From Candidatus Mediterraneibacter faecipullorum (lineage in GTDB: Bacteria > Bacillota > Clostridia > Lachnospirales > Lachnospiraceae), in the NCBI GenBank assembly GCA_019119675.1, contig DWWO01000025.1, positions 1 to 35,495 of the forward strand: a stretch of DNA of 35,495 nt, given 5' to 3'. Shown here piece by piece: positions 1 through 7,307 of this stretch; position 1 is the stretch's first letter, and each line of letters begins with the position of its first letter. The notes under the pieces were generated by a model, which was given only the letters and a program-made list of their open reading frames with translations, did not search any database and had not been told where the DNA came from. The position numbers and the translations under genes were made by a program.

Positions 1-642
<642 letters not shown>

Positions 643-663
643 AAACCTGAAAAACAGGTATAC

Positions 664-692
664 TTGACTATAGCCGGGGCATATGATATAGT
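664..692 (+). promoter_or_regulatory. Candidate sigma-A promoter in front of a short terminator-ended transcript
   Basis: TTGACT (664-669) and TATAGT (687-692) are separated by exactly 17 bp. Initiation would be near 699, only about 70 nt before the terminator at 734-767, and no ORF with a ribosome binding site lies between. Confidence 0.45.
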
Positions 693-698
693 ATGCAT

Positions 699-770
699 GG
701 GCAAAACGATATGACGTTTCCATCTGAAACGGCAAGAAACCCGGAGACTGCCATCTCCGGGTTTCTTTAT
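699..770 (+). ncRNA. Candidate small RNA of about 70 nt with two hairpins
   Basis: Downstream of the promoter at 664-692 the sequence would fold into a small hairpin, CGTTTC (715-720) with GAAACG (726-731), and then the 14-bp terminator stem. The only ATG-started frames in it have no Shine-Dalgarno sequence. It could be an independent small RNA, or simply the 3' UTR and terminator of the PFOR mRNA with a chance promoter. This is inference from sequence only. Confidence 0.35.
734..770 (+). terminator. Intrinsic terminator downstream of PFOR
   Basis: Perfect 14-bp stem AAGAAACCCGGAGA (734-747) with TCTCCGGGTTTCTT (754-767), six-base loop CTGCCA, followed by a T-rich stretch. The symmetrical A/T ends would let it also terminate transcripts arriving on the minus strand. 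Confidence 0.85.
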
Positions 771-813
771 TCCTTTTTTATAATGGCGGATTAGACCACA
801 GGCTGGTTACCGG

Positions 814-900
814 CTATTTGTCGCCGTCCAGCCATTTGATGAGGTAGTGGCAGGCTACACCACCCGCGACGGCGATAATAAACGATATAACTGATTCCAA
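814..900 (-). CDS. Possible 28-residue hydrophobic membrane peptide
   Basis: Reading the minus strand from a TTG at 900-898 gives LESVISFIIAVAGG, then VACHYLIKWLDGDK and a stop (TAG, 816-814). It has one hydrophobic segment (residues 4-21) followed by a short charged tail, KWLDGDK. I recall similar 28-35 residue peptides ending in a KWLD-type tail scattered in intergenic regions of Lachnospiraceae, but no function is known to me and I could not search. Against it: the start is TTG and no convincing Shine-Dalgarno lies 5-10 nt upstream. In favour: the pattern of one membrane span plus a charged tail. It lies between the bidirectional terminator and the divergently oriented promoter of the response regulator, so it could be a type I toxin-like peptide. 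That last idea is speculation. Confidence 0.4.
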   Translation of the reverse strand: MESVISFIIAVAGGVACHYLIKWLDGDK

Positions 901-920
901 AAGTGAATGATGGATACTTC

Positions 921-949
921 TTGACCTTGTAATTCGCAGATAATATAAT
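921..949 (+). promoter_or_regulatory. Sigma-A promoter of the LytTR two-component operon
   Basis: TTGACC (921-926), 17-bp spacer, TATAAT (944-949). The expected start near 956 puts the next ATG with a Shine-Dalgarno at 998, which decides the start of the response regulator. Confidence 0.8.
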
Positions 950-967
950 CATATGCGATACAAGGTC
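923..967. promoter_or_regulatory. Inverted repeat spanning the promoter of the two-component operon
   Basis: GACCTTGTA (923-931) is repeated inverted as TACAAGGTC (959-967), and inside it TCGCA (934-938) faces TGCGA (954-958). The dyad is centred at about 945 on the -10 box. It lies mostly upstream of the predicted start, so it is more likely a DNA operator than an RNA hairpin of this operon. Confidence 0.5.
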
Positions 968-997
968 GTTTTTTATAGAAAGAACAGAGGTTGCAGT

Positions 998-1708
998 ATG
1001 ATCAGGATTGCGATCGTGGAAGATGAGGAGAGTTACATTTCCGTATTAAAGGAATATCTGGAGCGGTATAAGAAGGAGTCTGGCGAGCAGATCGAGGTTA
1101 CGGTCTACCATGACGGTGATGAGATCGCGGCGTTTTACCGGGCGCAGTTTGATATTATCCTGATGGATATTGAAATGAAGTTTATAGACGGCATGACTGC
1201 TGCAGAGGAAATCCGGAAAGTGGATTCATCTGTCTCCATCATATTTATCACAAATGCGCCGCAGTATGCGATCCGCGGCTATGAGGTAGGGGCGCTGGAT
1301 TATATACTCAAACCGGTGTCCTACTTTACGTTCAGCCAGAAGTTTGGACGTGCTGTCGCCAAAATAAAGAAACGGAGTAGCAGAAAAAGGATCACGATAC
1401 CGGTCAAAGGCGGTGTTATGAGGATGGAACTTTCTGATGTCTATTATATTGAGAGTGAGGGACACAATCTGATCTATCATACAAAAGAAGAATCTGTAGT
1501 TTCATCCGGCACGATGAAATCTGTGGAGACGGCGATGGAGGGGATGGATTTCTCGCGGATCAATAAGTGCTATCTCGTCAATCTGGAACATGTGGACGGA
1601 GTACAGGATAAATATGCTATTGTCCACGGCGACCGGCTTCTGATCAGCCGCCCGAGGACAAAACAGTTCATGCAGGAGCTCACAAGATACTGGGGGGAAC
1701 GTTCATGA
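998..1708 (+). CDS. LytTR-family response regulator
   Basis: 236 residues. Residues 1-120 form a receiver domain: acidic pocket E8/D9, phospho-acceptor D57 in ILMDIEM, and the following T/K region (IIFITN, LKPV). Residues 135-232 form a LytTR DNA-binding domain, with YYIESEGHNLIYHT and FSRINKCYLVNLEHV typical of AgrA/VirR-type proteins. ATG at 998 is chosen because it has AGAGG 7 nt upstream and follows the promoter at 921-949; an in-frame ATG at 953 lies ahead of the expected transcription start. The stop overlaps the next gene's start (ATGA at 1705-1708), so it is co-translated with the sensor genes. LytTR proteins bind paired direct repeats, and two consensus matches lie at 3098-3126, which suggests the peptide/GH3 operon as a target. 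Confidence 0.92.
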   Translation: MIRIAIVEDEESYISVLKEYLERYKKESGEQIEVTVYHDGDEIAAFYRAQFDIILMDIEMKFIDGMTAAEEIRKVDSSVSIIFITNAPQYAIRGYEVGALDYILKPVSYFTFSQKFGRAVAKIKKRSSRKRITIPVKGGVMRMELSDVYYIESEGHNLIYHTKEESVVSSGTMKSVETAMEGMDFSRINKCYLVNLEHVDGVQDKYAIVHGDRLLISRPRTKQFMQELTRYWGERS

Positions 1709-2232
1709 CAGTGACAGGTTTTATTGCAGATCTTCCGGACATACCGAGGATTATTACTGCGCTCGTCCAGTGGCTTGCATGTCTGGTCTGCATCCTCCCG
1801 CTGAAGCGCAGAAACAGTGTCAGAGGATGGAGATTTGCAGCTGTAAGCACGCTCTTTTTGGTGACACAGTGCGTTTATATGGTGGTGACTGACGGATTTG
1901 AGGGGATTGCATGGAATCTGTGCATGGCAGTGTCGGCTCTTTTGATGTTCTGCTATATCAGGGCAGTGTCGGCTACATCGAGGAACAATGCAGCAGGCTG
2001 CTGCTGTACGGCTTTTATTGCGTCCGAGTTCGCTGCTTCCTTCGAGTGGCAGATCTGGTGCTATATTCATGAGCATTTCGATATCCGGCTGAAAATATGG
2101 GGAATATTGATACTGCTCCTTGTATACGGAATCGTATTTATCTGTATCTGGCAGATCAATAAAAATATCTCATCTGCTGATGAAGAATTTACAGTGACAG
2201 GCAAAGAGACAGTGTGGAGATATTTAATATGA
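1705..2232 (+). CDS. N-terminal membrane half of a split GHKL sensor histidine kinase
   Basis: 175 residues with about five hydrophobic segments (approximately 15-32, 43-62, 68-88, 100-116 and 132-151) and no kinase motifs. The segments ALVQWLACLVCIL and FAASFEWQIWCY resemble, from memory, the membrane-sensor region of Lachnospiraceae GHKL kinases that are normally one protein of about 430 residues. The reading frame ends at TGA 2230-2232, exactly where the kinase half begins in another frame (ATGA overlap). Compared with the one-piece relatives, a last membrane span of roughly 30 residues seems missing between residue 165 and the start of the kinase half. It is either the product of an out-of-frame deletion or a naturally separated sensor subunit. 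Start ATG overlaps the regulator's stop. Confidence 0.7.
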   Translation: MTVTGFIADLPDIPRIITALVQWLACLVCILPLKRRNSVRGWRFAAVSTLFLVTQCVYMVVTDGFEGIAWNLCMAVSALLMFCYIRAVSATSRNNAAGCCCTAFIASEFAASFEWQIWCYIHEHFDIRLKIWGILILLLVYGIVFICIWQINKNISSADEEFTVTGKETVWRYLI

Positions 2233-2966
2233 GGACCCTGGTGGATCTCGGAGGGCTGGCGATACTCTATGCGTATCAGTCACAGTGGAAATCCAGCCAT
2301 ATCCAGAGGGAACTTGAGACGATCCAGACCATACTGAACAGCCAGTATGAGCAGTACAAGCAGGCCCGGAGAGCTGTAGATATGATCAATTACCGCTATC
2401 ATGACCTGAAGAATCATATTATTGCGCTGCGGGCGGATGGGAGTGATTCTAAGAGAAATGAATATCTTGATAAGCTGGAAAATGAGATCCATGATTATGA
2501 GGCTATGAATAAGACTGGGAATCAGGTGCTGGATACACTGCTGACAAGTAAGAATCTGCGCTGTGTGCAGCACAAGATTGATATGACCTGTGTGATCGAC
2601 GGAAAGCTGTTTGATTCTATGGATGTTATGGATATTTGTTCGATTTTCGGAAATGCGCTTGACAATGCGATTGAGTGCGAGCTGAAGATTAAAGATTATG
2701 GCAAGAGAATGATTCATGTGGATGCATTTTCGGAGAGAAGCTTTCTTATTATTCGGTTTGAAAACTATTATGAGGGGGAAATCCGTTTTGAGAGAGGGCT
2801 TCCGGTCACCAGCAAGATTGAGAAGAGTCTGCACGGTTACGGGTTGAAAAGTCTTCGCTATACCGTCCATAAGTACAAGGGGGAGGTCCAGATTGATGCG
2901 CGGGATAACTGGTTCAGCCTTCGTATACTGATACCGCTTGAAGTAGAAAAAACATCTTTTGAGTAG
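2229..2966 (+). CDS. GHKL-type sensor histidine kinase, cytoplasmic half
   Basis: 245 residues from the ATG at 2229, which has GGAG 9 nt upstream and overlaps the preceding stop; an in-frame GTG at 2214 is an alternative. After a short hydrophobic stretch (VDLGGLAILYAY) comes a coiled-coil-like region, then the H-box YRYHDLKNHI with the phospho-accepting histidine, the N-box FGNALDNAIE and the G-box HGYGLKSLRY of HATPase_c_5 proteins such as AgrC. All catalytic boxes are present, so the domain could phosphorylate the regulator encoded at 998-1708. It lacks the usual fused multi-span sensor, because that part is encoded separately at 1705-2232. No RBS problem is evident, so translation coupled to the upstream half is plausible. 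Confidence 0.8.
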   Translation: MRTLVDLGGLAILYAYQSQWKSSHIQRELETIQTILNSQYEQYKQARRAVDMINYRYHDLKNHIIALRADGSDSKRNEYLDKLENEIHDYEAMNKTGNQVLDTLLTSKNLRCVQHKIDMTCVIDGKLFDSMDVMDICSIFGNALDNAIECELKIKDYGKRMIHVDAFSERSFLIIRFENYYEGEIRFERGLPVTSKIEKSLHGYGLKSLRYTVHKYKGEVQIDARDNWFSLRILIPLEVEKTSFE

Positions 2967-3023
2967 AATGCCTGATTCCGGCATCGGCAGGAAAACGTGG
3001 CGTAAGACGGAAGGATAGAGAAT

Positions 3024-3078
3024 AAACACGCATATGAAATTGTGAAAAGTGCACAATTTCATATGCGTGTTTTTGTTA
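3024..3078 (+). terminator. Strong intrinsic terminator after the two-component operon
   Basis: Perfect 21-bp stem AAACACGCATATGAAATTGTG (3024-3044; written here as 20 bases plus one) pairs with 3052-3072, 7-base loop AAAAGTG, then TTTTG. It separates the kinase from the GH3 operon. Confidence 0.88.
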
Positions 3079-3097
3079 TATTTTGATATAAGGGAAA

Positions 3098-3126
3098 ACA
3101 GTTTATGCAGAAAATGAACAGTTTAT
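3098..3126 (+). promoter_or_regulatory. Pair of LytTR-type binding boxes
   Basis: ACAGTTTAT occurs at 3098-3106 and again at 3118-3126, a 20-bp repeat period. Both copies fit the published LytTR half-site pattern [TA][AC][CA]GTTN[AG][TG] at every position, and the spacing is close to the roughly two helical turns known for AgrA-type sites. They lie just upstream of a promoter with a good -10 but no -35 box, as expected for activation by a LytTR regulator. Confidence 0.7.
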
Positions 3127-3155
3127 GAATGTTTCGTAAAATATTGATGAATCCC

Positions 3156-3164
3156 TGCTATAAT
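3156..3164 (+). promoter_or_regulatory. Extended -10 promoter of the membrane peptide/GH3 operon
   Basis: TGCTATAAT is a perfect extended -10 element. No TTGACA-like box lies 16-18 bp upstream, which fits dependence on the activator boxes at 3098-3126. A short dyad, GACGGG (3174-3179) with CCCGTC (3185-3190), would be in the 5' leader. Confidence 0.7.
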
Positions 3165-3230
3165 AACGCCAGTTGACGGGAAGATCCCGTCGGAATCTAT
3201 AAGGGTAAGGGAAATCCGGTTTACCAGGCT

Positions 3231-3431
3231 ATGTGGTACTTTATCGCATGGGTTGTGATCTCTCTGATCTGTAACGGATTCAACAACCTGTGGATGCCGA
3301 TCGCGCAGCAGTATGTAGCTCCGGCAATTTATAACCTGCTTGTAACATTTATCACAGGCGGCGTGTCTATGATCATCTTTTTCTTTGTATTTAAGATCAT
3401 CTTCCCGGAGGGAGAGCCGGATAAGAAGTAG
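3231..3431 (+). CDS. Small membrane protein of unknown function upstream of GH3
   Basis: 66 residues with two hydrophobic segments: residues 3-20 and 29-56, the latter rich in Val, Ile and Phe. The tail is charged (PEGEPDKK). I do not recognise a named family. The frame is open upstream as far as a TGA at about 3174, reading KGKGNPVYQA just before the ATG, so the true start could be earlier with a non-standard codon; the AAGGG motifs at about 3200-3214 are rather far from the ATG. It is the first gene behind the LytTR-type boxes, and the beta-glucosidase start follows its stop by 10 nt with a GGAGGAG in between, so the two are one operon. A role next to the LytTR system (signal, inhibitor or membrane effector) is possible but not shown. 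Confidence 0.6.
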   Translation: MWYFIAWVVISLICNGFNNLWMPIAQQYVAPAIYNLLVTFITGGVSMIIFFFVFKIIFPEGEPDKK

Positions 3432-3441
3432 GAGGAGCGTT

Positions 3442-5862
3442 GTGAAACATAAAGAAATAATTGACAAAATGAAACTGGAAGAAAAGGCGGCTCTTCTGAG
3501 CGGTAAGGGAGAATGGCAGACTTGGGATTTCGCCCGGCTGGGAATTCCGTCCATGTACTGCTCCGACGGACCGCACGGTATCCGTAAACAGGCCGGGGCC
3601 GGCGACCATCTGGGGTTAAATCCCTCGCTTCCTGCTACCTGTTTCCCGACTGCGGCAACGGTAGCCAACAGCTGGGATCCCGAACTGGGCGAGGAGATCG
3701 GAAAAGCACTCGGCGAAGAGGCGAGTGTACAGGGGGTTCATGTAGTGCTCGGCCCCGGACTCAATATAAAGAGAAGTCCGCTCTGCGGAAGAAACTTCGA
3801 GTATTTTTCCGAAGATCCGTATCTTGCGGGCAAGATGGCAGCGGGATATGTACGCGGAATCCAGAGCCAGGGCGTCTATGCCTGCCCGAAGCACTTTGCT
3901 GTAAACAGTCAGGAACTTCGCAGAATGGCAATGAACGCAGTGGTAGATGAGCGTACTCTTCGTGAAATCTATCTGACTGGATTTGAGATCGCAGTGAAAG
4001 AAGGCGGCGCCAAAGCGATCATGACCAGTTACAATCAGGTCAATGGAACATATGCCAACGAAAACACACATCTTCTCAGGGACATTCTGAGAAACGACTG
4101 GGGATATGACGGGATCGTCATCACAGACTGGGGCGGATCCAACGATCATATCAAGGGCGTAGAAGCCGGTTCCGATCTGGAGATGCCGACACCGGGACTC
4201 GATTCTGCAAGGCAGATCGTGGCGGCTGTGAAAGATGGTAAAATATCAGAGGCGGCTGTGGACGAGTGTGTTGACCGTCTTCTGGAAGCCGTTCTTACAC
4301 TTACGAAAGAAAGAGATATTCCTGCAGAGTTTGACAAAAAAGCGCACCATGCGCTGGCTCGGAAAGCTGCGTCGGAAAGTGCAGTACTTCTGAAAAACGA
4401 GGAGAATATCCTTCCGCTGAAGCCGGGGACAAGAGTTGCGCTGATTGGTGATTTTGCATTCGATCCAAGATATCAGGGCGCGGGTTCTTCCATGGTAAAT
4501 GCAACAGAACTGGATAAGATGGCCGAGATGATCAAAGGATACGATCTCGTGCTCGCAGGAACTTCAAAAGGATATATCAGAACCGGAGAAGAGGATGCTG
4601 TTCTGGCAAAAGAAGCTGTTGATCTTGCACAGGCGGCGGATGTGGTTCTGTACTGCTTCGGACTGGATGAGCTGAGCGAGTCTGAGGGAATCGACCGGAC
4701 GCATATGCGTATCCCGCAGAACCAGATCTCTCTTCTGGAGTCCATGGCGAGAGTAAATAAGAACATTGTCGGAGTGCTGAGCGCGGGTGCTGCGATTGAG
4801 ATGCCGTGGCACTACTGCCTGAAAGGGCTGCTCCACGGTTATCTGTACGGACAGGCAGGCGCGGGCGCGATGCTTGATATTCTGACAGGTAAGGTCAATC
4901 CGTCCGGAAGACTCAATGAGACATATCCTCTCCGTTATGAAGATACTCCTGCGTTCCGTTATTTCCCGAGTGAAGAGCGCAACTCGGAATACAGGGAAGG
5001 GCTTTATGTGGGATACCGGTACTATGACACGAGCAAGGTGCGTGTGATGTACCCGTTTGGATTCGGACTGTCCTACACGACATTTGAGTACAGTGACATC
5101 AAGGTTGATGAGGCGGGCGTTACATTTACGGTGAAAAATACCGGTAAGACGGACGGCACGGAAGTGGCTCAGCTCTATGTCGGTATGAAAGACGCGAAGG
5201 TGTACCGTCCGGAAAAAGAACTGAAGGGCTTTGCGAAGGTTTTCCTGAAAGCAGGCGAGAGCGCGGAAGTAAAGATCCCGTTTGACGATAAGACGTTCCG
5301 TTACTGGAATGTGCGGACAAATGCATGGGAAGTTGAAGGCGGCACTTACCGCATTATGATTGGCGCGAGCTGTGCAGATATCCGTCTTGAAGCAGAAGCA
5401 GATGTTGCGGGCACGACGGAAGAATTCCCGTATTATACGAATCGTATGCCTTCCTATTATTCCGGCCTGATCCAGCAGGTTGACGACAAAGAGTTTGAAG
5501 AACTGCTTGGAACTCCGATCCCGTCCGGAAAGTGGACCGGCGATCTGACAGTCAATGACGCGATCTGCCAGATGTACTACGCAAAGAGTGCCATTGCGCG
5601 GTTTGCGTACAAGAAACTGACGCAGATGAAAAAGAAGAGTGAGGACGCAGGCAAACCGGATCTGAATATCCTCTTCATATATAATATGCCGTTCCGCGCC
5701 ATAGCAAAGATGACCGGAGGCATGGTGAGCATGGAGATGGCAGAGGGGATCGTGACCATGGTCAACGGACATCTGCTCCGCGGACTTGGACGTACGATCG
5801 GCGGGTTCTTCCGGAACCGGAAGCTCAATAAAAGATATGTAAAAGATATTACCGGTAAATAG
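3442..5862 (+). CDS. Glycoside hydrolase family 3 beta-glucosidase-type enzyme
   Basis: 806 residues from a GTG at 3442 with GGAGGAG 5 nt upstream; an upstream in-frame ATG at 3385 lies inside the previous gene and is not needed. GH3 enzymes release terminal beta-linked sugars (usually glucose, sometimes xylose or others). The order is an N-terminal TIM barrel (about 1-310) with catalytic nucleophile D229 in VITDWGG and the KHFAVNSQE signature; an alpha/beta sandwich (about 320-520, including SESEGIDR); a fibronectin III-like domain (about 550-650, ending TYRIMIGAS); and a C-terminal extension of roughly 130 residues (EFEELLG ... FRNRKLNKRY), which I recall in Lachnospiraceae members. No signal peptide, so it is cytoplasmic and would act on imported oligosaccharides. 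It shares an operon with the peptide at 3231-3431. Confidence 0.92.
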   Translation: MKHKEIIDKMKLEEKAALLSGKGEWQTWDFARLGIPSMYCSDGPHGIRKQAGAGDHLGLNPSLPATCFPTAATVANSWDPELGEEIGKALGEEASVQGVHVVLGPGLNIKRSPLCGRNFEYFSEDPYLAGKMAAGYVRGIQSQGVYACPKHFAVNSQELRRMAMNAVVDERTLREIYLTGFEIAVKEGGAKAIMTSYNQVNGTYANENTHLLRDILRNDWGYDGIVITDWGGSNDHIKGVEAGSDLEMPTPGLDSARQIVAAVKDGKISEAAVDECVDRLLEAVLTLTKERDIPAEFDKKAHHALARKAASESAVLLKNEENILPLKPGTRVALIGDFAFDPRYQGAGSSMVNATELDKMAEMIKGYDLVLAGTSKGYIRTGEEDAVLAKEAVDLAQAADVVLYCFGLDELSESEGIDRTHMRIPQNQISLLESMARVNKNIVGVLSAGAAIEMPWHYCLKGLLHGYLYGQAGAGAMLDILTGKVNPSGRLNETYPLRYEDTPAFRYFPSEERNSEYREGLYVGYRYYDTSKVRVMYPFGFGLSYTTFEYSDIKVDEAGVTFTVKNTGKTDGTEVAQLYVGMKDAKVYRPEKELKGFAKVFLKAGESAEVKIPFDDKTFRYWNVRTNAWEVEGGTYRIMIGASCADIRLEAEADVAGTTEEFPYYTNRMPSYYSGLIQQVDDKEFEELLGTPIPSGKWTGDLTVNDAICQMYYAKSAIARFAYKKLTQMKKKSEDAGKPDLNILFIYNMPFRAIAKMTGGMVSMEMAEGIVTMVNGHLLRGLGRTIGGFFRNRKLNKRYVKDITGK

Positions 5863-5872
5863 GACCGGACGG

Positions 5873-5908
5873 AAAACGGCAGGGCGGAGAAGAGCCCTGC
5901 CGTTTTTG
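5873..5908. terminator. Bidirectional terminator between GH3 and the AraC gene
   Basis: 13-bp stem AAAACGGCAGGGC (5873-5885) with GCCCTGCCGTTTT (5894-5906), 8-base loop. T-runs lie on both strands, serving the convergent genes ending at 5862 (+) and 5914 (-). Confidence 0.85.
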
Positions 5909-5913
5909 CGGTG

Positions 5914-6774
5914 TCAGCTTACAAGAGGAGTGCTCAGATATTTCTTCGGAGTAACTCCCTTATATTTTTTAAATGTTTTAATAAAGTAGCTTTCGTCATT
6001 AAATCCGCAGCTCATTCCGATCTCGGCAACAGAATCATTGGTTGTGGCCAGTTTGAAACATGCCTGTTCCACCCGGTAGTAATTGAGGTAGTCGATGGGA
6101 GTGCGGTGTGTCATTTCCCGGAAATAGCGGCAGAAATATTTTGAATTCATTCCCGCTGCCCTTGCAAGGTCATCCAGTGTGATGCATTCGTCATAATGTT
6201 CTTCGATCGTGGCGATGACATTTTTAAGATGCTCGATCCGCTGTCCGTCTTTTGCGGAGATGCTCTGTGCCTCTTTATACAGACTGTGCTCAAGTATGTA
6301 CCCGAAAAATTCATAGAATGCTCCGATCACGGTGAGCTCGTGCCCTTCAGCACGTGTTTTCATATAACCGAACATCCTGTCTGTGATGCGGAGAAGTTCT
6401 CTGTCTCCGGATGGGAAATGATCATAGATTTCAATTGAGTTACTGCTGACTTTCTTCAGCAGGCGTTCGCCGGCGGGACTGGCGGTCATCAGTGAATCCA
6501 GATTGTATACAATGCACTCATACAGACAGTTTTTCGGAATACCGCCGTGGAGCAGTCCCCCTTTGACGAAAATAATGTCTCCGGATTTTGCGGTGAATTC
6601 ATCTTCCCCTATTGTCATCAGCAGTTCTCCTTTTAACACTCTGATGACCTCGTACTCGATATGCCAGTGATAAGACATCTCATAGCGCGGATGCGCCGGA
6701 CCTACATGATAGAATTCCATCGGGAAATCAAAAGTTCCGTGCTCTTTCGCTTCCCTGTATTTGATATATTTCAC
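5914..6774 (-). CDS. AraC-family transcriptional regulator
   Basis: 286 residues; start is GTG (6774-6772) with AAAGGAG 8 nt upstream. Residues about 10-90 form a cupin-like sensor (FYHVGPAHPRYEMSYHWHIEYEVIRV, histidine-rich strand pattern). Residues about 185-282 are the double helix-turn-helix of AraC/XylS proteins (LDDLARAAGMNSKYFCRYF; VAEIGMSCGFNDESYFIKTFKKYKGVTPKKY). Such proteins usually sense a sugar and activate neighbouring catabolic genes. It is divergent from the fucose isomerase gene and convergent with the GH3 gene, so either may be its target. The shared intergenic region to fucI is 533 bp and contains a hairpin element. Confidence 0.92.
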   Translation of the reverse strand: MKYIKYREAKEHGTFDFPMEFYHVGPAHPRYEMSYHWHIEYEVIRVLKGELLMTIGEDEFTAKSGDIIFVKGGLLHGGIPKNCLYECIVYNLDSLMTASPAGERLLKKVSSNSIEIYDHFPSGDRELLRITDRMFGYMKTRAEGHELTVIGAFYEFFGYILEHSLYKEAQSISAKDGQRIEHLKNVIATIEEHYDECITLDDLARAAGMNSKYFCRYFREMTHRTPIDYLNYYRVEQACFKLATTNDSVAEIGMSCGFNDESYFIKTFKKYKGVTPKKYLSTPLVS

Positions 6775-6878
6775 AGTATATTCTCCTTTACGTCTGATTT
6801 AATACTTTTATACAGTTTTTATATAAGGATGACATGCGGTCTGCGGGAAAAGATTATCTATTGCGATATCCCGGCTCG

Positions 6879-7006
6879 CGGCGCATACAGATGCTGACAG
6901 GACCGTAGAGCAGCGCCGGCACTTAGAGCGCGTTTTTCAGCGCTCTTATGTACCGCTGCGCTGCGGCCCGAGCGGAAGCGTGTCCTGGAAACATCTGTAT
7001 GCGCCG
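6879..7006. repeat. Long imperfect hairpin element in the AraC/fucI intergenic region
   Basis: Arms CGGCGCATACAGATG (6879-6893) and CATCTGTATGCGCCG (6992-7006) are perfect 15-bp complements. Further paired blocks continue inward in order: CAGGAC (6898-6903) with GTCCTG (6982-6987), GCAGCGC (6910-6916) with GCGCTGC (6958-6964), and AGAGCGC (6925-6931) with GCGCTCT (6940-6946), with an 8-base loop. The element is GC-rich against the AT-rich promoter sequence on both sides. No ORF with a ribosome binding site is present. It does not share the loop signature of the other long hairpins. Confidence 0.7.
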
Positions 7007-7195
7007 TGGGGCGGACGACTAATCTACAATATCTTTCCGCACGCACATGCGCTAGCTCGAATCCGCTGCATAGCAGCTCCTTCTCGCTGTATGGCATCCG
7101 CCATATGCAGATATCACCGGACAACGCCGCATACAAGCAGACTTGAGCGGCATCGTCCTTTGATATCCGCGCATGTGCTGATTATGTACAAAAAG
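7007..7195. other. Non-coding GC-rich stretch with degenerate repeats
   Basis: No gene is supported here. A degenerate unit starting GATATC and running into CCGG and GCATAC/GCATGT is seen at 7110 and 7162, and in the left flank of the hairpin element at 6865. A short dyad ATGGC-ATCC-GCCAT is near 7091-7104. Together with 6865-7006 it looks like the remains of an inserted repeat element. Confidence 0.4.
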
Positions 7196-7229
7196 TGAAT
7201 ATCTTTATATTTTTATTCTATTATAGCAC

Positions 7230-7258
7230 GAGACAAACAAAAAAAATAGTATTATAAT
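7230..7258 (+). promoter_or_regulatory. Likely promoter of fucI
   Basis: TATAAT at 7253-7258, with GAGACA at 7230-7235 as a weak -35 box at 17-bp spacing. The weak -35 fits dependence on an activator, possibly the AraC protein. I see no copy of the LacI dyad (found at 11846 and 11992) near it. Confidence 0.5.
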
Positions 7259-7307
7259 GGTAACCAAGAAACGAGCTAGAAAGCCAAAGAAGAGGAGGAA
7301 TGTTACT

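Noticed and set aside
694-795. Short frame of about 34 codons starting at an ATG in the candidate small RNA
   Set aside because: There is no Shine-Dalgarno and the frame runs through the terminator stem.
4564-5772. Long open frame on the minus strand (402 codons) inside the GH3 gene
   Set aside because: It is fully antisense to a clear GH3 enzyme, has no Shine-Dalgarno and a low-complexity, His/Arg/Cys-rich composition.
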